A DNA stretch of 52,500 bases from Lachnospiraceae bacterium (lineage in GTDB: Bacteria; Bacillota; Clostridia; Lachnospirales; Lachnospiraceae). Below the pieces are notes generated by a model, which was given only the letters and a program-made list of their open reading frames with translations, was not told the origin of the DNA and did no database searches. Position 1 is the stretch's first letter; each line of letters starts with the position of its first letter. The position numbers and the translations under genes were made by a program. Below are positions 15,826-26,439 of this stretch, one piece after another. The DNA is taken from assembly GCA_017455525.1 (NCBI GenBank), contig JAFTAP010000025.1:1-52500 (forward strand), written 5' to 3'.

Positions 15826-17835
15826 TCATCCCACGATAAGTCTCTCCAACGTGCTATACAAGGCATCCGGCTCTATAGGCTTCGTAACGTGCGCTACCAT
15901 GCCTGCGTCAAGCGACTGCTGCACATCCTCGTCAAAAGCATTTGCCGTAAGCGCTATGATCGGAACCTTAGCGGCATCTGGCCTTGCCATCGCCCTTATC
16001 GCTTTTGTAGCTTCAAGTCCGTTCATCTCCGGCATCTTTATATCCATGAGTATCGCATCGTAGGCGTTCTCATCGCTCTTTTCAAAAAGCTCCACAGCCT
16101 GTTTTCCGTTCTCTGCATGATCGCACTCCATCTCCTTCATGCGAAGGAGCTGCTTCATTATCTCGGCGTTTATCATCACGTCTTCTGCGAGAAGTATATG
16201 CCTGCCCTTGAGAGAAGCCTTATGCTCAGGCTCCTTTTCCCTCTCCTTGCGCCCCTCGGTCATTACCGTCTTGAACTGCTCCAAGACGCTCTTTGCAAAG
16301 AAAGGCTTCGGAAGGAACCCGTCCGCTCCCGCATCGAGAGCCTCCTGCATTATCTCATCCCAGTTATAGGTAGTAAGGATAATAACCGCCTTATCGTCCT
16401 TAAACCGCTCCTTAAAATGCTTTATAGTCTCTATGCCGTCCCACTTTGGCATCTTCCAGTCCACAAGCACAAGATTATACGGCTCGCCCTCTTCTTTCTT
16501 TTTCCCGAATATATCAAGCGCTTCCTCGCCATCTAAGCAATAGTCTGCCGTCATGCCCTTCTTCTTTAATACCATCTGCGCATGCTCGCAGGCCGTGATA
16601 TCGTCGTCTATAATAAGAACCTTCATGCTGCCCGCGTCTATCTCAGCCTCTGCGCTTCCCTTTGCGCTGATTCCTAGCGATACCGTGACTATGAACTCCG
16701 AGCCCACGTTCTTCTCAGACTCAACGACTATCGTGCCGTCCATCATGTCAACGATATTCTTCGTTATAGCCATGCCGAGGCCGGTACTTCCGTACTTATT
16801 CGCTTTTCCCTCGTTCTCCTGTGAGAAAGCCTCGAATATCTTCGGAATATATTCCTTATCCATGCCTACGCCCGTGTCCTTCATGGAGAATCTGAGCACA
16901 GCCTTGTCCTTATTCCTTTCAAGCTCCTCTACCGTGAATGTCACAGAGCCCGGCGCTGGCGTGAACTTTACTGCGTTTCCCAATATATTGATTATTACCT
17001 GCTTAAGCTTCATGTCGTCGCCGATATAGTAATCATCCACATGTCCCTTGACTCGGCAGATATATTCAAGCTTCGCATCATCGCACTGAGCCTCTATCAT
17101 CGTATTTATCTGCTCAAGCATCTCGCTGAAGGAGAACTCTTCATTGCGTATCGTCATACGTCCCGACTCTATACGGCTCATGTCGAGTATGTCGTTTATG
17201 AGCGACAATAAATGCCTTGCGCTTGCGCCGATCTTCTTAAGCTGATCCCTGGTTTCTGATGATAACTCGGTATTCTTGAGCGCTATGTTATCAAGTCCGA
17301 TTATGGCGTTCATCGGAGTCCTTATCTCATGGCTCATGTTTGACAGGAAGGCTGTCTTCGCTACATTCGCCCTCTCCGCTTCCCTTAAGGCAAGAGCAAG
17401 CATCGCATTCTTCTCTTTCTCTTCCTGAGCTATGCGCCTCTCTGTAATGTCACTGATGAAAACATAGTAAACGTTGCCGAAGCCCGGCAGGTCGGCATAA
17501 TGCCCATAGTCGTCAACCCACCTTATGCTGCCGTCCTTCTGTCTGATACGATATACCACGTAATCCGTATTATTATTCGCCTTATCCGCTATCTGGGCAT
17601 CAATAGAAGATTGTATCGAAGCAAAGTCCTCCGGATGCACCATGCCCTTGAAGGTATTGCCAGTCAGCTCTTTGAATTCCTCTAAGGTCTCGCAGCCGAA
17701 TATATTCCATGTAGCCTCGTTCACATAGAGTATCTCCTGCGAATCGTCCGCCCTGTATACGAAGAATCCTCCCGGCATCTGCTCCGCAAACCACTCTATC
17801 GCCGGTATCATCTGATCATCTGCAAGTCTGCTCAT
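15826..17835 (-). CDS. Cytosolic PAS hybrid histidine kinase with two receivers
   Basis: A 669-residue protein: PAS domain (about 18-135, including GFFVYRADD and [14 protein letters not shown]), HisKA with His169 (NMSHEIRTP), HATPase with [10 protein letters not shown] and [10 protein letters not shown], receiver 1 ([13 protein letters not shown]) and receiver 2 ([13 protein letters not shown]). No TM segment is present, so it senses something cytosolic. Its start overlaps the end of the permease-kinase gene by 20 nt, so the two are translationally coupled. It is a close paralogue of the 20788-22833 kinase in its catalytic part. Confidence 0.9.
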   Translation of the reverse strand: MSRLADDQMIPAIEWFAEQMPGGFFVYRADDSQEILYVNEATWNIFGCETLEEFKELTGNTFKGMVHPEDFASIQSSIDAQIADKANNNTDYVVYRIRQKDGSIRWVDDYGHYADLPGFGNVYYVFISDITERRIAQEEKEKNAMLALALREAERANVAKTAFLSNMSHEIRTPMNAIIGLDNIALKNTELSSETRDQLKKIGASARHLLSLINDILDMSRIESGRMTIRNEEFSFSEMLEQINTMIEAQCDDAKLEYICRVKGHVDDYYIGDDMKLKQVIINILGNAVKFTPAPGSVTFTVEELERNKDKAVLRFSMKDTGVGMDKEYIPKIFEAFSQENEGKANKYGSTGLGMAITKNIVDMMDGTIVVESEKNVGSEFIVTVSLGISAKGSAEAEIDAGSMKVLIIDDDITACEHAQMVLKKKGMTADYCLDGEEALDIFGKKKEEGEPYNLVLVDWKMPKWDGIETIKHFKERFKDDKAVIILTTYNWDEIMQEALDAGADGFLPKPFFAKSVLEQFKTVMTEGRKEREKEPEHKASLKGRHILLAEDVMINAEIMKQLLRMKEMECDHAENGKQAVELFEKSDENAYDAILMDIKMPEMNGLEATKAIRAMARPDAAKVPIIALTANAFDEDVQQSLDAGMVAHVTKPIEPDALYSTLERLIVG

Positions 17836-20764
17836 TTATTCCGCCCCTCAAAACTTCCCGCAATACGTTCATCATGTTATTCACGTCTATAGGCTTAGCT
17901 ATATGTCCGTTCATTCCTGCGTCCTGTGCCTTCTTCACATCCTCAGAGAAGGCGTTAGCGGTCATCGCTATGATGGGTATCTTAGACAGCTTCTCATCAG
18001 GAAGCGACCTTATGGCTCTCGTCGCCTCATAGCCGTCCATCACAGGCATCTGAATATCCATTAGCACCGCATCATAATATCCCGGTTCAGATGCCGCTAC
18101 CTTATCCACGCCCTCCTTGCCGTTCTCGGCAGTCTCTATCGTGAAGCCGAAGCCCTGGAGCTGCATGGTCGCTATCTCACGATTTATGGGCATATCCTCG
18201 ACCAACAGAAGCCGCATCTCAGTGAAGTCAACTGTAAGATTATGCTCTTCTCTCCGCTGCTTCTCAGCCTCTTCATCGAGCTCCTCGCTTCCCTCTTCCT
18301 GCAGTTCAAGATTGATATTTATAATGAATTCCGTGCCCCTGTCGGGAGCAGTCTTTACATCTATAGTGCCGCCCATAAGGTCTATGATGCTCTTAGTGAT
18401 GGACATACCAAGTCCCGTGCCCTGTATACCGCTGACGGTCGAGGTACGCTCCCTTTCAAACGGCTCGAAAACCTTCGCCGCAAACTCATCAGACATTCCT
18501 ATGCCGCTGTCTGCGACACGTATCTCGTACTTACCGGTTTCCTTATCATTATCAGAGGTAAGTGTTTCCCATGCCGTGACCGATACCGTGCCGCCCGTAG
18601 GAGTGAACTTATAAGCATTGCTGACTAAGTTCAGCAGCACTCTGTTAAGCAGTATCTTATCACAGTACACCTTGCCGTTTCGTATATTCGACACGTCAAC
18701 CGTGAAGTCTATATCATTCTCCGACATCTGAGTGGCAAAGAGATCCTCGACCTCGCTTATTGATTTCTTAAGGTCTATCGCCATCAGGTCAAGCTGCATC
18801 TTGCCGCTCTCGATACGGCTCATCTCCAATATATCGTTAATAAGTGCTAATAGATGATTGCTGGACCCCTTTATCTTGCCCAGATAATTCTTCATCTCAT
18901 CGAAAGTGATGTCCTCTCTTTCGGCGAGATTCACATAGCCGACTATAGCATTCATCGGCGTCCTTATGTCATGGGACATATTAGACAGGAACACGCTCTT
19001 CGCCCTGTTGCCTTCCTCCGCCTTTATCTTCTCCGTCTCCATCTGTTTCTCGCGCTTCGACATCATCGTATAGATGCTGAACATTATCGCAAGGCTCGCC
19101 ACGATGAAGCACATCTGTATGATGCTGTTGCGGGCAAGAGTCCTGTCAACGCGCGCCATCTGCTCGGTGATATAGGCTTCCGTATCCCTCACCTCCGAGG
19201 GATCCCGCTCGGAATTCTTTTCCTCATAGTATTCGCTTATATTGCTAACGACCTCCCTTGTCACGTCGTCAGTCGCCTGCCTTACCCACATGAGAGAAGT
19301 AAAGAAAATAAGGAATAAAAGCCCTATCCAGACGACCGTGGACTTGCCGAAGCGCCGCTCCGTATCCTTTGCGAATACATAGCGGAAATATACAAAGCCT
19401 AAGATGCTCCATGTCGCAAGTATCAGGTACGACTCCGTAGACATCGCTCCCGCAGACCACGCCATGAAATAGAAGAAAAATATTATCGACATCACTATAC
19501 CGATGATGCCGGTGATCTGTATCGCCTTATTCTTGTCCTTTTTGGCCGTAGCAAGGGCTGATGCGGAGGTATACGCATAAGCTATCGTCGCCCCTACCGT
19601 ATTGACATCTATGATCCAGCCTATAGTCGTCCTGCCTAGGAGGGGAACAAAGAAGGATATGCCCATCAGAAAAAGCGTGGCATTCTTAGGACTGTGATCC
19701 TCATTAAGCTCACCGAACCATTCAGGAAGGATCTTATCCTCCGCCATCGAGTACATGAGACGGCTTCCGGCGATAAAGTTTCCGATAAGTCCGGTCATTA
19801 TGCCCCCAAGCGCCGCAAGCCCAAGGATGATAACGCCGGCCTGTCCTAAAGCCTTATGTGCCGCAAAGAAGGTCGGCAGTCCCGCAAGACCGTCTTGTCC
19901 GCCGAGGTCTCCGATATAGCCTATCCAGTCTCCGTAGCCATCAGGCTGTACCATGACGGATATTTGAGTAAGGAGAATATACGCCAGCGCTCCCGTGAAT
20001 AAGGACGCTATGAATATCCCTTTTGTCTTCTTTAATGAGAACTTGAAGCCTTTTGCCGAGTTTGATATCGACTCGAAGCCCACGAAGGCCCATGGACACA
20101 ATGCGACTATCGTGAATATCTGGCTTAAAGGCATCCCGCCTGTCGGGGAGAATGCCGGGATCCTCATTTCCGTATCATATGAGTTCGTAGCAAGCACTGC
20201 AGAAGCAACTATTATGACTCCTGCGATAAGCAGAACCGCAAATATGACCTGCAATGCGGCCGCAAGGCTTTTGCTTTTTATGCATATAAGCCCGCATATG
20301 ACTATCGCTATCATTGATAGCAGAACTTCTCCCAGATACACGTCGTATCCCAGCACCTGATAATAGAAGCCGAACTGGAACGTAGAGCCTAGTAAGTTCT
20401 TGCTTATAAGTCCTAATGCCGTGGCGTTCGCCCAGATTATCGCTACATAGACGAGCATAAGAAACCATGAGCTCAGGAAGCCGTGATCGTAGCCGAAGGT
20501 TCTTACCGTATATGTAAGTGTTCCGCCTGCGTCGGGGTATTTATTCATCAGATAGTGATAGTTCATGCCGATTATAAACATGACTATCGCTCCGATCACC
20601 ATGCCGAGGATCGTGCCTACGGGACCTGCTTTTGGAAGGAAGGTGGTTCCGGGCATGACGAATGCGCCCCAGCCGACTGCGCAGCCGAAGGATAGTGCCC
20701 AGACGGATAGCGGGGACAGATATTGTCCCAGTCCCGTTATTTGTTCTTGTTCTCCTTGCTCCAT
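17816..20764 (-). CDS. Amino-acid permease fused to a hybrid histidine kinase (transporter-kinase)
   Basis: A 982-residue fusion. Residues 1-495 form a complete APC-superfamily permease with 12 predicted helices, including the helix-1 unwound motif [13 protein letters not shown] and the conserved PWAFVGFES in helix 6. Residues 496-545 are a charged extracytoplasmic segment. One more helix (546-568) leads through a short coiled coil to HisKA with His598 (NMSHDIRTP), HATPase ([21 protein letters not shown]) and a receiver ([13 protein letters not shown]). The layout suggests that substrate binding or transport is read directly by the kinase. The ATG at 20764 is used because GGGAGAG precedes it; a TTG five codons upstream has no site. 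It lies between two other hybrid kinases. Confidence 0.92.
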   Translation of the reverse strand: MEQGEQEQITGLGQYLSPLSVWALSFGCAVGWGAFVMPGTTFLPKAGPVGTILGMVIGAIVMFIIGMNYHYLMNKYPDAGGTLTYTVRTFGYDHGFLSSWFLMLVYVAIIWANATALGLISKNLLGSTFQFGFYYQVLGYDVYLGEVLLSMIAIVICGLICIKSKSLAAALQVIFAVLLIAGVIIVASAVLATNSYDTEMRIPAFSPTGGMPLSQIFTIVALCPWAFVGFESISNSAKGFKFSLKKTKGIFIASLFTGALAYILLTQISVMVQPDGYGDWIGYIGDLGGQDGLAGLPTFFAAHKALGQAGVIILGLAALGGIMTGLIGNFIAGSRLMYSMAEDKILPEWFGELNEDHSPKNATLFLMGISFFVPLLGRTTIGWIIDVNTVGATIAYAYTSASALATAKKDKNKAIQITGIIGIVMSIIFFFYFMAWSAGAMSTESYLILATWSILGFVYFRYVFAKDTERRFGKSTVVWIGLLFLIFFTSLMWVRQATDDVTREVVSNISEYYEEKNSERDPSEVRDTEAYITEQMARVDRTLARNSIIQMCFIVASLAIMFSIYTMMSKREKQMETEKIKAEEGNRAKSVFLSNMSHDIRTPMNAIVGYVNLAEREDITFDEMKNYLGKIKGSSNHLLALINDILEMSRIESGKMQLDLMAIDLKKSISEVEDLFATQMSENDIDFTVDVSNIRNGKVYCDKILLNRVLLNLVSNAYKFTPTGGTVSVTAWETLTSDNDKETGKYEIRVADSGIGMSDEFAAKVFEPFERERTSTVSGIQGTGLGMSITKSIIDLMGGTIDVKTAPDRGTEFIININLELQEEGSEELDEEAEKQRREEHNLTVDFTEMRLLLVEDMPINREIATMQLQGFGFTIETAENGKEGVDKVAASEPGYYDAVLMDIQMPVMDGYEATRAIRSLPDEKLSKIPIIAMTANAFSEDVKKAQDAGMNGHIAKPIDVNNMMNVLREVLRGGINEQTCR

Positions 20765-20787
20765 TTTATACTCTCCCAAATAACTAT

Positions 20788-22833
20788 TTAATCTTCTATC
20801 AGACTCTCCAACGTGCTGTATAGTGTTTCCGGCTCGACGGGTTTGCTTAGGTGGGCGTTGAGACCGGCCTGCAGGCTGCGCTGCACGTCTTCATCGAAGG
20901 CGTTTGCGGTTAGGGCTATTATGGGTATCTTCTTTGCGTCCTGTCTGTCGAGGGCACGGATTGCGGTTGTTGCCTCCAGGCCGTCCATTTCGGGCATGCG
21001 CATATCCATAAGTATTGCGTCATAGTAGCCTTCGTGATGAGATGAGAAAAGCTCTACTGCTATCTTGCCGTTTTCCGCTCTGTCCGCCTGCACTTCTCTC
21101 GTCGCGAGTATCATCATCATTATCTCGGCGTTGATATCTATGTCTTCCGCCAGGATAACTTTGCGTCCTTTAAGGTCAGCTTTCGGTTTTTCGGCAGTAT
21201 TCTCGCTTCTCTTTGTTATCGCCTGTCTGAACTCGTCTATAACATTGGCAGCAAACAGAGGCTTTGATATGAAGCTGTCTATGCCTGCGCCGAATGCCTC
21301 CTCTACCACATCCTCCCAGTTATATGCAGTGAGGATGACTATAGCAGATGAGTCCTCGCCTATGACCTCTCTTATCTGCTGTGCCGTCTCAGCCCCGTCC
21401 ATCTCAGGCATTTTCCAATCAACTAATATCAGCTGATAGGGTTCCCGCCTGGCGTGTCTCAGCCTTACTTTTTCTATTGCCTCTCTGCCTGAGGATGCTG
21501 TCTCTGAGACTATGCCTACCTGATCGAGCACGAGCCTTGCATGCTCCAAGTCTACGGGATCGTCGTCTACTATCAGAACCGTCATATCCTGCGGTCTGGG
21601 TATGCCGTGCTCTTCTCCCCCGTCCTTACGGTCGGAGTCCGTGAGCGTCACTGTCACGGTAAAGGTTGTGCCTTTGCCCTTCTCGCTCTCTACCTTTATA
21701 TTGCCGTTCATTATATCTACGATGTTCTTGGTTATCGCCATGCCAAGTCCCGTACTGCCGTACTTATTCGTCGCCGACGAATCTTCCTGACTGAAGGAAT
21801 CAAAGATCTTCGGCAGATACTCCTCCGACATGCCTATACCCGTATCGCTCATTATAAAACGCATCGTGGACTTACCTTCATATTGGGCTATCCTGTCCAC
21901 CTTAAAGGTAACTTTGCCCTTTTCCGTGAACTTTACGGAGTTTCCGAGGATATTTATGAGCACCTGCTTGAGCTTCATATCATCGCCGATATAATAGCCG
22001 TCAATATGACCGTCTATGCAAGTCACATACTCTATGCCCTTGTCCCGGCACTGTCCGCCGATGATGATATTTACCTGTTCAAGGAGCTTTGCAAAAGCAA
22101 ACTCCTCATTTTTTATCGCCATACGGCCGGACTCTATGCGGGACATGTCGAGTATGTCATTTATTATGCTGAGCAGGTGCTGTGCCGATGCCCCTATCTT
22201 TTCCAGATATTCCTTTGTCTCAGCAGAAAGATCGGGGGCGTTAAGCGCTATGCTGTCTAAGCCTATTATGGCATTCATCGGCGTCCTTATTTCATGGCTC
22301 ATGCTGGAGAGGAAGGCTGTCTTTGCCCTGCTCGCTTCCTCTGCGACTGCCAGTGCGTCCGCAAGCGCCTGACGCTGGGCTATAGTGTCGCGCATCTCCT
22401 TATCCACATCAGAGAAACCGACTCCGACAGCATGAACTATATGGTCATCCCTGTCCTCGGGTCTTCTGACCCCCGCCATGCGGAGCATTTCCCACGACTC
22501 GCTGCCACCCCTGTTTATCAGGTAGCGATAAGCTATTATGGCATCTGTTTCAAGAGCCTCCCGTATATTCTCAGGCTTTATGAAATCAAGGAAGCCTGCT
22601 CTGTACGCCTCCGCTACATACTTATTGGCGTATTCCTGAAATATCCTGCTGAACGAGAATTGCTCGCCCTGAGCAAGACCGCCTTCTATCTTGCTATGCG
22701 AGCGGTAGCATATGCCTTCGTCCGTATCCAGATTTATATAATAAATACTGCGATAGTCCGAAGACAGTGCCGTTATCATGCTGTTTGCCTGCGCTTCAAG
22801 GTTTAAGTTCGTGTTACCCGATGGTTTCTTCAT
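20788..22833 (-). CDS. Hybrid histidine kinase with N-terminal PAS-like sensor and two receivers
   Basis: A 681-residue soluble kinase, first of the signalling run. Residues 20-148 are a PAS-like sensor ([31 protein letters not shown]). The rest is HisKA with His180 (SMSHEIRTP), HATPase ([21 protein letters not shown]), receiver 1 ([13 protein letters not shown]) and receiver 2 ([13 protein letters not shown]). There is no membrane segment. It is 23 bp upstream of the permease-kinase and very similar to the 15826 kinase from HisKA onward, so a duplication is likely. The ribosome site is weak (GGGTAAG). Confidence 0.9.
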   Translation of the reverse strand: MKKPSGNTNLNLEAQANSMITALSSDYRSIYYINLDTDEGICYRSHSKIEGGLAQGEQFSFSRIFQEYANKYVAEAYRAGFLDFIKPENIREALETDAIIAYRYLINRGGSESWEMLRMAGVRRPEDRDDHIVHAVGVGFSDVDKEMRDTIAQRQALADALAVAEEASRAKTAFLSSMSHEIRTPMNAIIGLDSIALNAPDLSAETKEYLEKIGASAQHLLSIINDILDMSRIESGRMAIKNEEFAFAKLLEQVNIIIGGQCRDKGIEYVTCIDGHIDGYYIGDDMKLKQVLINILGNSVKFTEKGKVTFKVDRIAQYEGKSTMRFIMSDTGIGMSEEYLPKIFDSFSQEDSSATNKYGSTGLGMAITKNIVDIMNGNIKVESEKGKGTTFTVTVTLTDSDRKDGGEEHGIPRPQDMTVLIVDDDPVDLEHARLVLDQVGIVSETASSGREAIEKVRLRHARREPYQLILVDWKMPEMDGAETAQQIREVIGEDSSAIVILTAYNWEDVVEEAFGAGIDSFISKPLFAANVIDEFRQAITKRSENTAEKPKADLKGRKVILAEDIDINAEIMMMILATREVQADRAENGKIAVELFSSHHEGYYDAILMDMRMPEMDGLEATTAIRALDRQDAKKIPIIALTANAFDEDVQRSLQAGLNAHLSKPVEPETLYSTLESLIED

Positions 22834-22973
22834 ATTACTTACCCATTCTTAATTTAAACCTGACAATAAAATATCCGCCGAATGCTTTATAGCAATCAAA
22901 ATTCCATATTTTGCTTGCTATAATGTGCCTGCCGCAGACACGTTACGACAATCATCTCCTGCGAGGATTGAAG

Positions 22974-24242
22974 CTATGCCAGCCTCTCCATCATGGCGTT
23001 TGCTTCATGCAGGACTTTTTCAAGGTCTATGGTCTTTAGTTCCCTGCCCTCCATGAGTATCTCGCCGTCAACTATGGTCGTGTCAACCTCCGAACCGTTT
23101 GCGGAATAAGTAAGGCTTGAGAGCATATTATTCCTCGGAACCATGCTCGGCGTGTTGATATCGAGTATCGCTAGATCCGCCTTGTAGCCTTCCTTTATTT
23201 CTCCTACGTTCTTTAGTCCTAAAGCCTTTGCACCATTTTTAGTTGCAATATCAAGGGCTTCCTTCGCGCCTATGCAGACCGGCGTATCGTGCGTGCCCTT
23301 ATGTATTAAGGTCAGCAGGCTCATCTCATGGAACATATTCAGCGTGTTATTCGACGCTGCGCCGTCTGTTCCAAGGCATACGTTTATGCCTGCCTCTATC
23401 ATCTCAGGCACGGGAGCGAAGCCGTTGCCAAGCTTCATATTAGAAGCGGGATTCGTGACTACGGACACGTTCTTTTTCGCCATGAGCGCTATGTCCGATT
23501 CCGTAACCTTCACGCAATGAGCCGCTATGCAGGGCACATCGAAGCAGCCCGCCTTATCCGCATATTCTATTGCGGTAAGTCCGTATTCCTTTTTTAAGTT
23601 ATCTACCTCAGTCTGTGACTCGGCAAGGTGGATATGTATGCCTAAGCCCTTTTCCTTCGCTATATCAACAATGCCCCTTATATAATCAATGCCTGCCGAA
23701 TAAGGCGCATGTGGCGCGAGCCTGAAGGTAAGCCGACCGTTAGTGCCCTCTCCGTCTGGCATCTCTTCAAAGGCCTCCTTTATTCGCCTGTCTTCCTTGT
23801 CGTATTTATCACCGACAAGCCCGCGGGATATAACCGCCCTCATGCCGCTTTCTTTCACGGCTCTTGTTGTATTATGAATATGCATCTGCATATCGTTGAA
23901 GGTCGTCGTGCCGCAGCGTATCATCTCCGCCATGGCAAGCATAGCGCCCCAATAAGCATCCTCCCCTGTCATTCTATCCTCGACAGGATTCACTCCCTTA
24001 AGGAGCCAGTCCATGAAAGGCATGTCATCCGCAATGTTCCTGAGCGGAGCCATATAAGAGTGCGTATGTGCATTGATAAGTCCGGGGATCACGAGCCGGT
24101 CAGTGCCGTCTATCGTCTTCTCCGCCTTAAACCCTTCCGGAATATTATCTACTCCGGTTATCGTATCCTTTTCGATGTAAATACTATGCCTCTTAATCTC
24201 CCCGTCAATAAGGGCATAGACATTTTTAATTTCTATGTTCAT
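22974..24242 (-). CDS. mtaD: 5-methylthioadenosine/S-adenosylhomocysteine deaminase
   Basis: A 422-residue amidohydrolase of the cytosine-deaminase-like branch. Metal and substrate motifs are in the expected order: INAHTHSYMAPLR (His pair near residues 58-60), APHAPYSAG, HIHLAESQTE, AAHCVKVTE and GTDGAASNN. It hydrolyses the 6-amino group of MTA, SAH or adenosine to the inosine form. AhcY in this window would be its partner in SAM by-product recycling. It is a single-gene unit, with GGAGGCGGT before the ATG and a promoter at 24277-24304. Confidence 0.9.
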   Translation of the reverse strand: MNIEIKNVYALIDGEIKRHSIYIEKDTITGVDNIPEGFKAEKTIDGTDRLVIPGLINAHTHSYMAPLRNIADDMPFMDWLLKGVNPVEDRMTGEDAYWGAMLAMAEMIRCGTTTFNDMQMHIHNTTRAVKESGMRAVISRGLVGDKYDKEDRRIKEAFEEMPDGEGTNGRLTFRLAPHAPYSAGIDYIRGIVDIAKEKGLGIHIHLAESQTEVDNLKKEYGLTAIEYADKAGCFDVPCIAAHCVKVTESDIALMAKKNVSVVTNPASNMKLGNGFAPVPEMIEAGINVCLGTDGAASNNTLNMFHEMSLLTLIHKGTHDTPVCIGAKEALDIATKNGAKALGLKNVGEIKEGYKADLAILDINTPSMVPRNNMLSSLTYSANGSEVDTTIVDGEILMEGRELKTIDLEKVLHEANAMMERLA

Positions 24243-24276
24243 ACCGCCTCCTTGTTAAAATGGTCATACGAATATG

Positions 24277-24304
24277 ATTATACCATAACCCATAAGCCCG
24301 TGAA
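24277..24304 (-). promoter_or_regulatory. Promoter of mtaD
   Basis: On the minus strand TATGGTATAATC gives an extended -10 TATAAT (24277-24282). A TTCACG -35 (24299-24304) stands 16 nt upstream. Confidence 0.6.
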
Positions 24305-24312
24305 AAACATCT

Positions 24313-24338
24313 TTAAAAAGCCGCTATCTATGAGACAG
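24313..24338 (-). terminator. Probable terminator after crh
   Basis: On the minus strand GCTGTC-tcata-GATAGC (one G-U pair) is followed by GGCTTTTTAAAG. It lies about 110 bp beyond the crh stop and just before the mtaD promoter. Confidence 0.5.
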
Positions 24339-24449
24339 CATTTTCATACCCAGGTCTTTAAGCATATGTTATCATCGCCGGTTTTTTTAAATAATTATTC
24401 TGTTTTATTGTAATATGTGTAATGAACCGTCAGAATTTAACGGTCCCAT

Positions 24450-24704
24450 TTACCCTGCTGTCAGAAATTCCTCTATCTTTGTGACTGCCTCGTCCTCGTC
24501 TTTTCCTTCTGCGGAGACTATGGCTTTGGTTCCGTTTTCAAGCGTGAGTGTCATCATACCCATTATTGACTTCGCATTCACATGTTTTTCCTCGCAGTCA
24601 ATATAGATTTTTGACTCAAACTGGCTTGCTGTCTGCACAAGAAACGCTATCGGACGGGCATCCTTGACATCCTTCACGTTTACTACTACCTCACTCTTTT
24701 TCAT
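24450..24704 (-). CDS. crh: Crh-like HPr paralogue with Asp at position 15
   Basis: An 84-residue HPr-fold protein. The PTS phospho-histidine position reads KDARP, with Asp15 in place of His15, so it cannot take phosphate from Enzyme I. The regulatory site is intact: Ser46 in VNAKSIMGMM, the substrate of HPr kinase. Bacillus Crh has Gln at 15 and is likewise only Ser46-phosphorylated, acting with CcpA in catabolite repression. The gene order rapZ-whiA-crh matches Bacillus, and hprK starts the same run. GAGGAGATATTT precedes the ATG. Confidence 0.88.
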   Translation of the reverse strand: MKKSEVVVNVKDVKDARPIAFLVQTASQFESKIYIDCEEKHVNAKSIMGMMTLTLENGTKAIVSAEGKDEDEAVTKIEEFLTAG

Positions 24705-24758
24705 AAATATCTCCTCTAATAACGCCAGTTTATTATCTGACTTCGTCCGTTCGGGGCT

Positions 24759-24797
24759 GATACCGTAACCGCCTAAAATACAGGCGCTAACGGTATC
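24759..24797. repeat. Long hairpin between whiA and crh
   Basis: GATACCGTAACCGCCT and AGGCGCTAACGGTATC pair with one or two mismatches around a 7-nt loop. No T-run follows on either strand, so it is more likely an mRNA processing or stability element than a terminator. Confidence 0.5.
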
Positions 24798-24816
24798 ATG
24801 CTCCTAATAATAAAAG

Positions 24817-25539
24817 CTACTTCCTATATCTCAACCTTTCGGCAAACTCCCTTATTTTTCTAAGCCTGTGGTTCACGCCGGACTTGCCAAGCGGAGGATC
24901 CATATTATCGCCAAGGCTCTGTAACGTTGCATCCGGATACTCTATGCGCATCTCTGCCATATCCCTGAGTCCTGCCGGTAGCTGCTTCAGTCCCCCGTGT
25001 GATTCTATGTAGCGGATATCCTCAATATCCTTCATTGCGGCTCCTACGGTACGTTCTATATTTGCCGCCTCAAAATTCACCTTCCTATTTACAGAATTCC
25101 TCACGTCCTTCAGTATCAGTGAATTTTCCATAGCCATCATCGAGCTGACCGCACCGATGTATCCAAGAAAATCAGCTATACTCTCTCTGTCCTTAAGATA
25201 GACTATGTACTTTCCCTTGCGCTCCGTAGTCCTGACCTTAAAGCCCTGATCCGCCATAAGATTTGCTACAGCCTCCGCATCATGAGAGCTGTCGCATACT
25301 ATCTCAAGGTGGTAGCTTATATTAGGATCATTCACCGATCCTTTTTGCACAAAGAGATATGCCAGGACATCAGCAGTGTTAATACTCTCCGCTCCCGCAG
25401 AGCCCTTATGCAAATCCATGACCTTAAGCTGCCGGTCAATCTGATTTATATTATTAGCATTTTGCGAAAATGTAAAGCCATTTGATTTTTTTGACAGATG
25501 CTCCTGTATCTCCCGCTTTACGTCCTGTGAGAAAGACAT
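24817..25539 (-). CDS. whiA: WhiA-family DNA-binding protein, short form
   Basis: A 240-residue protein. WhiA proteins are usually about 300-320 residues, with two LAGLIDADG-like lobes and a C-terminal HTH. Here the first lobe is reduced to a short segment (residues 15-75). The second lobe (about 80-150, DRESIADFLGYIGA) and the HTH region (RNSVNRKVNFEAANIERT, PDATLQSLGD, GKSGVNHRLRKI) are kept. In Firmicutes WhiA affects chromosome segregation and division. It is 3 bp from the rapZ stop. The MSFSQDVKREI start matches normal WhiA N-termini, so the shortening is internal and not a missed start. Confidence 0.88.
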   Translation of the reverse strand: MSFSQDVKREIQEHLSKKSNGFTFSQNANNINQIDRQLKVMDLHKGSAGAESINTADVLAYLFVQKGSVNDPNISYHLEIVCDSSHDAEAVANLMADQGFKVRTTERKGKYIVYLKDRESIADFLGYIGAVSSMMAMENSLILKDVRNSVNRKVNFEAANIERTVGAAMKDIEDIRYIESHGGLKQLPAGLRDMAEMRIEYPDATLQSLGDNMDPPLGKSGVNHRLRKIREFAERLRYRK

Positions 25540-25542
25540 ACA

Positions 25543-26433
25543 TTACCTGCCTTTTTGACGAACCGTATCTTTGTCTATGTCCCTGTGCTCAATCCTTATG
25601 CCGTATTCCGCTGCCTCTGAGAGTCCTTTATACAGCTCCTCTGCCAGACATACCGACCTGTGCTTCCCACCTGTACAGCCCACAGCGATAACCAGCTGAT
25701 TCTTCCCCTCCTTTACATAGTTGGGTATGAGGAATAAGATCATGTCCTGAAGCTTCTTTAAGAAAGCATGCGCCTCCTCAAATGACATCACGAAATCATG
25801 TACGCTCTTATCCTTGCCGGTGTCATTCTTTAATTCTTCTATATAAAAAGGGTTCGGCAGGAACCGCACGTCAAAGACAAGATCCGCATCTGCGGGAATG
25901 CCATATTTAAATCCAAAAGACAAAATATTGACATACAGGTTGCCATAGTTTTTATTCGCTGCATAAATGCCGTTTATCTCTTTCTTTAAGTCCCGGATAA
26001 GCATGTGCGAGGTGTCCAATATATAGGTCGCATTCTTGCGCAGATACTTAAGCTGCTTCCTATCCTCCGCTATGCCATCCTCTATGCGGCCGTCTATCGC
26101 AAGAGGGTGCGCCCGCCTTGTCTCCTTGAATCTCTTTAGGAGCACGGCATCGTCCGCATCAAGGAATATTATCTCATAGGAAATCCCCTGTGCCTTAAGC
26201 GCTTCAAGCGGAGCCTTGATCTTTGCAAGCCCCGTCCTTGCGTCTATTCCGATCGCCACCTTGCCAAGCTCGCCGCCTACAGCCTCGGATGCGGAGCCAG
26301 CGAATAAATCCGCAAATTTCTCTATAAGAGGCGCAGGGAGATTATCTATACAATAATATCCGAGATCCTCCATCATCTTTAATGTGCTGCTCTTTCCCGC
26401 TCCGGACATGCCGGTGACAATGACAAGCTTCAT
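25543..26433 (-). CDS. rapZ: RapZ/YvcJ-family nucleotide-binding protein
   Basis: A 296-residue P-loop protein: Walker A GMSGAGKSS (residues 8-16), IDNLPAPL, and the C-terminal domain signature GCTGGKHRSVCLAEEL. In E. coli RapZ guides RNase E to the GlmZ RNA. In Bacillus, YvcJ has GTPase activity and lies in the same rapZ-yvcK-whiA-crh context. The yvcK gene normally found between rapZ and whiA is missing here. It is 6 bp from the murB stop. Confidence 0.93.
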   Translation of the reverse strand: MKLVIVTGMSGAGKSSTLKMMEDLGYYCIDNLPAPLIEKFADLFAGSASEAVGGELGKVAIGIDARTGLAKIKAPLEALKAQGISYEIIFLDADDAVLLKRFKETRRAHPLAIDGRIEDGIAEDRKQLKYLRKNATYILDTSHMLIRDLKKEINGIYAANKNYGNLYVNILSFGFKYGIPADADLVFDVRFLPNPFYIEELKNDTGKDKSVHDFVMSFEEAHAFLKKLQDMILFLIPNYVKEGKNQLVIAVGCTGGKHRSVCLAEELYKGLSEAAEYGIRIEHRDIDKDTVRQKGR

Positions 26434-26439
26434 CCTGTC

